From Takakia lepidozioides (taxonomy: Eukaryota; Streptophyta; Takakiopsida; Takakiales; Takakiaceae), in the NCBI GenBank assembly GCA_030704615.1, contig CM060732.1:3658001-3722000 (forward strand): a stretch of DNA of 64,000 nucleotides. Reading direction: 5' to 3'. The position numbers and the translations under genes are program-made. Each line of letters starts with the position of its first letter. Position 1 is the stretch's first letter. Under the pieces are notes generated by a model that did not search any database, was not told the DNA's origin, and saw only the letters and a list, made by a program, of their open reading frames with translations. Shown here one piece after another: positions 57,320-64,000 of the stretch.

Positions 57320-58419
57320 TCTCGTGCTATGTGGTGTATCCTTTACCAATCATGGGATTGGGCTACAGGTGGAGTCTTGACTTCGCAGGACCGTTGCCAC
57401 AAACTATGCGCCACCACAGATATGTGTTGGTGATGGTGGAGCACTTCTTCAAGTGGATTGAGTTGGTTCCATTGCCTGACAAGGCTAGTGAGGGGGTTGC
57501 GTATGCATTCTTGGATCGTGTGCTTAGCCGATTTGGTGCTCCGGCTGAGGTACTCACGGACCAAGGGAGAGAGTTCTTGGGGGAGTTTCAGGCTTTGTGT
57601 GATAAAGCCTTGATAGACCACCGCACCACTTATCGGGATCATCGTGAGGCCGATGGCTTGGCAGAGAGAGTTGTTCAGACTGTGAAGAGGGGTTTGCGTA
57701 AGTATGGCTTGCAGAAGGGACACCTATGAGATTGGGATCTTCAGGTTCCTTGGTTAGCCATGGGCTACAGGTTCAGCAAACAAACATCACTTGCCTCCTT
57801 CTCACCATATTTCTTTCTCTTTGGCCGAGAGCCGGATTTGCCTGCAGCCATTTGTAGGGACACTGCTCAAGTCCTTAACCTTGACGATCCGGACGTGTGG
57901 GTACGTGCATGTGATCAGCGTGCAGAGTTGTTCAAGAAAGTCATGCCCATGGCTTTTGAGAACCTTGCCATTGCACAGCACCGTGATACGTTGAGGTATG
58001 CCACTATACGTAGTGGAGGATATCGTCCTGGGGTTCGGAGGTTTAGCCCTGGTGACTATGTTTATTTGCAGCAGACTGCTCCTACGACTTTGGATGTTAC
58101 TGCAGGGCGTGTTATTCTGAGGGTTCAAGAGGTGTTGCCCTCAGGGGTCCTGATCTTGGAGGGTTGGGATGGCATGACTTGGAAGGACCATGTGCGTAAT
58201 TGTGCGCCATGTCACCTTCCCAATGTCGATGGCAGAGTTGACCCAAACTTGGCAGTGATACTTGCAGGTTTGAGGTGCATGCTTTGTGGGTCTGCCAAAG
58301 GGGCAGCCACTATGCTGGTGTGTGATCGATGCTCAAGAGGTTGGCACATGGGATGCTTGACACCACCTCTTGAGAGGGTTCCTGATGGAGATTGGTTATG
58401 TCCACACTGCCTGGGATAG
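57320..58419 (+). pseudogene. Ty3 integrase with C-terminal PHD finger
   Basis: The frame opens with PLPIMGLGYRWSLDFAGPLP (first catalytic Asp, about 57375). It continues with VLTDQGREFLGEF (second Asp, about 57560) and DHREADGLAERVVQTVKR (catalytic Glu, about 57645), the D,D-35-E core. A GPY/F-like C-terminal part follows (RRFSPGDYVYLQQ, RVQEVLPSGVL). The last 50 residues are a C4HC3 PHD finger: CMLC, CDRC, WHMGC, CPHC (58278-58416). PHD fingers usually read histone H3 tails, so it may steer insertion, as chromodomains do in other Ty3 elements. One TGA at 57727 interrupts it. No RT or RNase H lies between this and the methyltransferase. Confidence 0.88.
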
Positions 58420-58681
58420 TGGCAGTGGATATGACTAGTGGCAGCTCACAAGACATGGGAGGCCAAGCTCATAGGAGTCAATACCCAAGATCTCATGCTC
58501 AAGTTCACAAGTTGCAAGATGGCAACTAACGATTGGGCAACTCTTGTACCCGACCTCTTGATCTATTGAGTTTGAGTGTAGTAGGGACAGTGGTGGAGGA
58601 CTTAGTGAGGCTATGGCCACTATCACATCTTGTGGCTACCTGGACTTAGAGTGACCTAAGCGCCAGCTAGGGGGGCGATTG

Positions 58682-59445
58682 TGATGGACTAGTGGCTGCA
58701 CTAGTGGTGGCTAGTGGTTGTCTAGTGGCAGCCTAGTGGTGCACTAGTGATAGACTAGTGTTTGGTGTACACATATGTTGTGTGGTTTGGACAACGATGT
58801 AGTTGTGTAGCGATATGTATGCGCACGACAGCTGTCAAGTTATTTTATTACTAGTGTGAAGTTAGCTAGGAAATAGCTAGCTTTTATATATTGATATTTG
58901 GGATTGACCCAAGTGTCAATCCAAGGGCCAATACATATTTGGGCACCGGGCGTTGTTATCTTCACGGCAGATCGCGGTGGGCTCATCTTTCTCGAGTTGA
59001 GCCTCATCGTGCCTAGCTATGGCGCCAAAGTGTGGATTCCCCATGGCGTGGGGTGCACTTGGCTTGATTTGTATTTGAGTGATGAGATTATATATGCATG
59101 AGTTTATGCTTCAGCTTTGTGAGCTCGCATGAGCTTGTGTTTGTATTCTTTTTCTTTATCATTGTGATGGACTAGTGGCTCCACTAGTGGTGGCTAGTGG
59201 CAGCCTAGTGGTGGACTAGTGGCTGCATTAGTGGTGGCTAGTGGCAGCCTAGTGGTGGATTAGTGGCTGCACTAGTGGTGGCTAATGACAGCCTAGTGTT
59301 GGGCTAGTGGCTGCACTAGTGGTGACTAGTGGTTGTCTAGTGGCAGCCTAATGGTGCACTAGTGATAGACTAGTGTTTGGTGTGCACATATGTTGTGTGG
59401 TTTGGACAGCGATGTAGTTGTGTAGCCATATGTATGCGCACGACA
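58682..59445 (+). repeat. LTR-like mosaic at the 3' side of the Ty3 element
   Basis: Three blocks: X (58682-58831; TGATGGACTAGTGG...GCGCACGACA), B (58833-59161; like 45162-45488) and X' (59164-59445; like X but with extra CTAGTGGTGG minisatellite units). B plus X' starts TGTC and ends GACA, as a 613-bp LTR would, and B-X order also occurs in the Copia fragment at 30230-29937. X directly follows the polypurine tract. Which blocks form the Ty3 LTR cannot be settled by eye. Confidence 0.65.
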
Positions 59446-59483
59446 GGCCTGATAAGCTAAAAATGGTGTTTATGCAAAGGGAG

Positions 59484-59745
59484 TGTTCAACAAGATGGCT
59501 GAACGAAATGTGGTGTTGTGGAGTGCGATAATCGCATGATATGTACAGCAGGGGCAGGGCAAGGAATTGCGGCTTGGAGACCTATGAGTAAATGGTGTAA
59601 GAAGGGGTGTTCAGCCCAACCACTGCATGATGTTTGATTGCATCTATAAGGCTTTGCAGATTTAGATACTTATGCATGTCTCTTGCATATTAAGTGCATG
59701 AAGATGAGGCCCTGAAGCTGGAAATTAGCAGTAGCACGCCCACTG
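59484..59745 (+). pseudogene. PPR remnant
   Basis: GVFNKMAERNVVLWSAIIA is followed by a stop and YVQQGQG; then QPNHCM. These are the same PPR repeats as at 27560-29690, heavily decayed. Confidence 0.7.
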
Positions 59746-60500
59746 TCCCCTTTTTTAATTGAAAAAAAAATAAAAAATTGTTTTGAGCCATCCAAATGTT
59801 TTTGGTACCTGCGTTGTATTTGTATTATATGTTTTCTTGTATTCATAATGTATTTTCAATGAAGTGCAGCAAATCAAAACCAATATATATATATATATAT
59901 ATATAACAAAAAATGCCTCACTAATTCATGTCTCCACCATAAACATTGATTATATATGTATATATATTACATATAGATTGTAGTGAAATATACTTACTAA
60001 AATACTAGCTTTTTCATTGATTCACAGTGAACCCTGCACTATATACTGTCAATTATTCTCACTATCGATAGTCCCAATATAGTTCACAGTAAAATCTTAT
60101 ACTAAACTTCATTGCATACAATCAATTATTTTCTTTTACTAAATACAATCATAATATAATAGAACCTATAAACCACACTACTGTAAAACACCAAGTGAAA
60201 TATATAGTACTTCACTTTACAACATATCAACAAGAACATTTAATCATTTCACTAATTTGAGTGAACTAGAAATACTTCAGTCAAATATGTGACGAAAATT
60301 TCACTATATATTCATCCCAAAATCACTTACTTACTTTACTATAGTTAAACAACTGTACTCCACGTCATACATCCTCCAAGCTCGGGTGGGTCCCACCGTT
60401 TTATTGTCGCATTTCACTCTCAGATTTTGTCAGACCACTTTGATTCCTTGACTGAAACGACTCTACCATTGTCACTACTTGTCAGACCAGTTTGACTGTA
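59746..60500. repeat. AT-rich DNA with (AT)n microsatellite
   Basis: (AT)n at 59884-59905; otherwise AT-rich DNA without a gene. Repeated CACT/AGTG words from 60000 on may be the sub-terminal part of a CACTA element. Confidence 0.5.
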
Positions 60501-60578
60501 GAGGGTGACAGTAAAAGTGTCACAAACAACTCAAATAGAGTCAAACAGAGAGTCGAAAAACCCACCTCATGTTGTAGT
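60300..60578. mobile_element. Orphan right end of a CACTA element
   Basis: Complemented, 60578 leftward reads CACTACAACATGAGGTGG then GTTTTTCGACTC, matching the tip and A/T spacing of the complete CACTA at 45963 (CACTACAACATATGAG). Repeated TTGTCAGACCA.TTTGA words lie inside it. I found no matching left end. Confidence 0.5.
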
Positions 60579-60580
60579 GA

Positions 60581-60750
60581 TGTTTAATGCAACCAACACC
60601 AAAGGTAAGAAGAAGAGACCTCGAACTCCCGAGGTCCCATTTACCATCAATGAGGCTGCTGCAACCAAGAGAGAGAGAAGGGAGAGGGAAAAAGAGAGTG
60701 AGGCAGTGGAGGGGAAGGGGAAAGAGATAGCCAAAGAGAGGGTGCAAGAG

Positions 60751-60781
<31 letters not shown>

Positions 60782-61050
60782 CACGTAGAGATGAAGGGCC
60801 CGTGCATGTGGGGAAGGGCAGTGGGGTGAAAAAAAAAAACAAGGTCAATGTAGTTGCAAAGAAGGGAGACGATAGTTTGAAATTTGACGATGGAAAATTG
60901 CAGAAAGGTCGCAGGGAAGGGGGGGGGGAAGGGACCACAAGTTTGGCAAAGGTTGTGGTGCCACCGGTGGAGGTCAATACCCATGGTGACCCCATCGGTG
61001 AGTATTGGCAAGTCATGACAAATACTACCTTTGAGCTCGCATCAAGGTGA
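60581..61050 (+). CDS. Lysine-rich hypothetical protein
   Basis: ATG at 60581 (MFNATNTKGKKKRPRTPE) gives about 156 residues with an (AAG)n-coded Lys run (60749-60780) and a C-terminal VPPVEVNTHGDPIGEYWQV. Beyond the stop, other frames hold FVKVIERHFGGNWSEAKMM and KRSRARETIRRALKM, so a longer spliced or frameshifted protein is possible. It may belong to a transposon whose end lies just upstream. No family was recognised. Confidence 0.35.
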
Positions 61051-62640
61051 TTCCCTTGGCACATTGATTGGCCTCAATAATCATGGAGTTCCCAGCCGGC
61101 ATTCGTGAAGGTGATAGAGCGACACTTTGGGGGCAATTGGAGTGAGGCAAAGATGATGGAGTTGGTGGGGGCAACTTGAAGGACAAGAGGTCCCGTGCCA
61201 GAGAGACCATTCGGAGGGCACTGAAGATGGGGGTCCAACTCAAACAACCGCATGGAATTACACAGATTTGCAAATAATTGAATCATTTCACCTTCCATTT
61301 GTTGCATGTGCAATGAGGTCGATTTCAGGCCTTGACCTCATGGTTTGTTCAAAGGTAAACCCCCTTCCGGAGTTGAAATTCCAGTCTAGTTCAGAAGAGA
61401 GAAGATGTCCTCATACGCTAGCTTGCCATAGCCCTGTGGTCCTGGCCTGTTTCTCCAATGGCCGGCCTTCATCAACTGGCTTAAGTAACATCAATAAACT
61501 CGCTTTCTCGCCATACCGATCCTGGGGGATCCTGGGAGAGGGATAATGGAACAACGAAAACGTATTTTTTTCATTATCTTCTCTGAGCCCGTCTGAGACC
61601 AATTGACCCCAAAGGAAACCAACCAACCCAGAGCCTTTTGTGGGGTTTGCACCCACCAGGGTTTTATTTATCCCCGCAGCTCAGCTGCACTTATTTTCCT
61701 ACAACTGTCACTAAGGACAGAGGCACTTGTCCGCATGTAAACTCGACAGCCCGGTTGCAGGGTTACTGGTTACTGCAGCAGAGAGAATGTACTCATAAGA
61801 CGTTGTTTGCCATAGCCTTGTGGCCATTGACCCCGTGCCCAGTTTGAGCGGAACACAAAGGGACAGAAACTACCTTTGTCGGGGGCTGACGCTGGTGGTA
61901 TGACTTACCTTGGAGAGAGAAAGAGAGGGAGAGAAAAAAAGGAAGGAAGCAAAAAGGAGGCTTTACAACGTGTAGATGTAACCCTGAGGGGCCATGGGGG
62001 AGGGAGAGAGAGTTAAACCAAAAAATAGAACTGAAAGAGTCATCCCTTGCTGACAATTAAAAGGGAAGAAAAGAGATGCGAGAGATTCATAGATGAGGAA
62101 GCAAGAAATGGGACACTGGTAGAGTGCATCTCGCAATTATAGAAACAAACCCCAGTCTACTGCTTCAGTACCTAGGACTAATCAAAAGCTTCTTCCTTAA
62201 CAAATAACCAAACACACCCGAGCAATACGCCACAAGCATCTATGGATTGGAGAGTAATACAGATCTCCAGTTGCCAGAAACTTTGATAAATTGACCACGT
62301 TTAGACGAAACCCAATTATACTTCAACATCACCGTGCTGAAAACTGCAGGAATACAGTTTGAACAGCAACCTGCATAACCCGAGCCAGTGTACTAACCAA
62401 GAAGCCTCACGCTACATGTGCTCATAACATGCCAAAAGATCAACTTTGTGTGCTTCAACATGCCGGGATGTCAATGCAGCTGAAGCATACAAAACAAATA
62501 TTTTGGCAGCAAAAACAGCAGAGGTTCCAGGCAGGTTGTGGTACTAATAATGCTTGAATATATGTTCCCATGGAAGAACAACCAACTCCAGATTTGAAAA
62601 AACAAAATAGGCTTACACTACAAATAATTGCTTCTCGTGA
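61051..62640. other. No gene recognised
   Basis: It contains a GA-rich stretch (61910-62010) and short frames without motifs. The last part may include the 3' UTR of the minus-strand gene that ends at 62644. Confidence 0.4.
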
Positions 62641-62643
62641 AAC

Positions 62644-64000
62644 TTTTTACAGCTGTTTTGTCAAGACAGGAGGGCGAGTGGGCAACAGAGAACTCAAACC
62701 AAGCGCAGTGATTGTAGATGATGATGAGTAGATGACCCACCAGTCTCCCAAAAGCCCCACCATGGTACAGTTCTGAGTGATAGATGTGACTCGGGCCAGA
62801 CAGAAAAACATATAATCCCGTACTTCCACATGCATCACAGTTGCTGTTGGATTGAGCTGCCAAGCCCACAAAGAGCTGAGAGTTGCGTTTGAGAAGACCG
62901 ATGAGAGATGTTCTTTAATCCCAGCAGACTCACCAGACTGCACAGTTCGGTAATCGTGAATCAGCTTAAGCTTTGCATCAGTTCATTAGTTGCTCACATA
63001 ATTTCACTCTTTGCAAGCATACACTTTTCCCCTTGACTGCAAACTAGTTAAAACATACCAGGCTTTCACACTAAAGCCTGGCTGGTTCTCCAGAACACCT
63101 TCATGTGCATATAAGGCCGACAAGAACTCTGATGCTGCGTAAGCAAATGAAGGAAGCTTTCAAGAGACATGGACTGGCAGAAGGAAGAGCAACTCTGCAG
63201 ACTGAACAGCCAAACCAAGAGCCAATTAGATTTGTGGTAAATGTATTCAGAGGAGAAGATGGCTGTCTTGGAAGTTTTGTCATAGAGTGCGCATGCCTCC
63301 AAGCCATGCCAATATTTCACTGGTCATCAACTGGGTATAATTGGGTTTCATCTAAACATGGCCAATTATACTCTCACCACAAGATGGCAACCACAGGATG
63401 ACGATGTGCCAATGCTCACGTTGCCAAGAACCTAGAGGTTGTCATTGAAACCAAACCCTCCAGGAACATGAACTTATGTCCTGAGGCTAATAGACGCACC
63501 AGGGGTGAAATAGAGGTGTAAAAAGAGGCCTCACCTTCTCTTTGAGTCGGTCGAAGCTGCGCCTCTCACTAGCTTGCCGCAACCTCCTCTATTGAAATTC
63601 AGAAGAGACAAAAGATGTTGATTAGTAGGATAACTCTGATATGACTTACCAATGGAAAGTGCCTCCTAAACCTTTACAACCCGACCCTTCTAGAGCTTCA
63701 TTCACAGCCCACTTTAGTTCTCCCAATAAAGCTCCCAAATCTTGAATTTCACACTCTCTATACTTTCCAGAAGTAGAATTCCAATGAGAGGCTTTGGTGT
63801 CGTTCAAACCTGTTCAACCCAAATGTAGATGGAGGCAGGCGTGGGCTTAGTGCTCCACAGAAGAAAGATGAGATTTACAAACAATGACACAGGGTATTGA
63901 TAACCCATAGCAACAGTCATCACCACCAATGCTGGCACCCATAGCCGCTTCAGCCACTGCACCAGAGAATCCTGCCGCTCTTCTAAGTCCAGAAAGTTCT
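62644..64000 (-). CDS. 3' part of a host membrane-protein gene (family unknown)
   Basis: Minus-strand exons can be assembled. The window edge to about 63822 reads FLDLEERQDSLVQWLKRLW then VPALVVMTVAMG and YPVSLFVNLIFLLWSTKP, the latter two being hydrophobic, probably membrane segments. A short exon near 63590-63537 reads RQASERRSFDRLKEK and ends at GTGAGG. The last exon (to 62644) starts after GGCAG and reads VMHVEVRDYMFFCLARVTSI and MVGLLGDWWVIY, ending LTKQL and TAA. The order (acidic segment, membrane pair, Arg-rich linker, cysteine-containing beta part) looks like a conserved plant membrane protein I cannot name. The 5' part lies outside the window. No breaks seen. The DNA at 62945-63530 and 63600-63800 would be introns. 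Confidence 0.55.

Larger units (their letters stand above)
53014..58681 (+). mobile_element. Ty3 retrotransposon internal region, RT/RNase H missing
   Basis: Order: gag, protease, C5 methyltransferase, integrase, PHD, then a 260-bp untranslated stretch ending in a polypurine-like tract AGGGGGGCGATTG (58669-58681) directly before TGATGG, a plausible LTR start. The DNA between 57100 and 57310 shows no reverse transcriptase motif, so about 2 kb of pol is lacking. The LTRs are unresolved (see repeats at 58682-59445). Confidence 0.8.

Noticed and set aside
58682-59445. Definite 3' LTR of the Ty3 element
   Set aside because: The block order X-B-X' does not match a single upstream copy and no target duplication could be paired, so it is listed only as an LTR-like mosaic.
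60885-61064. Minus-strand Phe/Ser-rich frames opposite the Lys-rich protein
   Set aside because: They are the complement of a Lys-coding AAG run and have no features of their own.

Overview
This window reads as nuclear DNA of a land plant, most likely a seed-free one such as a fern or lycophyte. The grounds are PLS-type PPR repeats (LVDMYAKCG, VSWSAMIAGYAQQG), compact GT-AG introns, plant-type LINE, SINE, CACTA, Copia and Ty3 elements, a CACTA-captured MSH3 fragment, and a DNA-methyltransferase-bearing Ty3 element of a kind I associate with early-diverging streptophytes. The species is not determined. Host gene density is very low: one small RRM gene near the left edge (1791-2768, minus) and the 3' end of a membrane-protein gene at the right edge (minus). 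Almost everything else is mobile or satellite DNA in various stages of decay.

Layout. 95-726: short Mutator-like non-autonomous element with a 10-bp target duplication. 1791-2768: RRM gene. 3131-3342: tRNA-derived SINE whose related empty site is also in the window (about 12960). 3640-6465 (minus) and 7471-10765 (plus): two head-to-head LINEs, both ending after the endonuclease domain. 10797-13670: mostly unassigned DNA.

13671-27177 is the main discovery: a putative DNA transposon of about 13.5 kb bounded by inverted ATGAGCGG-type termini. It holds two divergent multi-exon genes. The minus-strand gene (14463-18048) encodes a MULE-like transposase with a zinc-binding N-terminal region, a D..D..E core and a SWIM finger. 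The plus-strand gene (21213-26957) encodes a ParB-like GNHR domain and a beta-type (motif IV before motif I) DNA methyltransferase. About forty copies of a GGCGCC-centred palindrome lie in three clusters: next to the left end, between the two genes, and inside one intron of the methyltransferase gene. I saw this motif nowhere else in the window. The arrangement suggests a transposon that carries its own site-binding and DNA-modifying protein together with its target sites.

27560-29720: broken PPR genes as direct and inverted duplicates, followed by a Copia 5' end (29723-30230). 30229-37480: a macrosatellite of about 1018 bp per unit, nearly identical between units, then an older satellite to 39420. 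39480-40472: kinase-like pseudogene. 41063-43902: gag-protease part of a retroelement with an extra 5' reading frame. 45963-50527: a 4565-bp CACTA transposon (TSD ATG) that has captured four consecutive exons and their introns of the mismatch-repair gene MSH3.

50531-59445: a Ty3-type retrotransposon coding for gag, protease, a complete but broken C5-cytosine DNA methyltransferase and an integrase ending in a PHD finger. Reverse transcriptase and RNase H are missing. The CACTA element sits in its upstream region. 59446-62640: PPR remnant, AT-rich DNA, an orphan CACTA end and a lysine-rich reading frame. 62644-64000: the host membrane-protein gene.

Two unrelated mobile elements in this one window therefore each carry a DNA methyltransferase, one of the base-amino (N6A/N4C) architecture and one C5. 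Most breaks in the large transposon are TGA codons that one C-to-T change at CpG would create from CGA, which fits methylated, silenced elements. All functional statements are from reading motifs by eye; no database search was possible.
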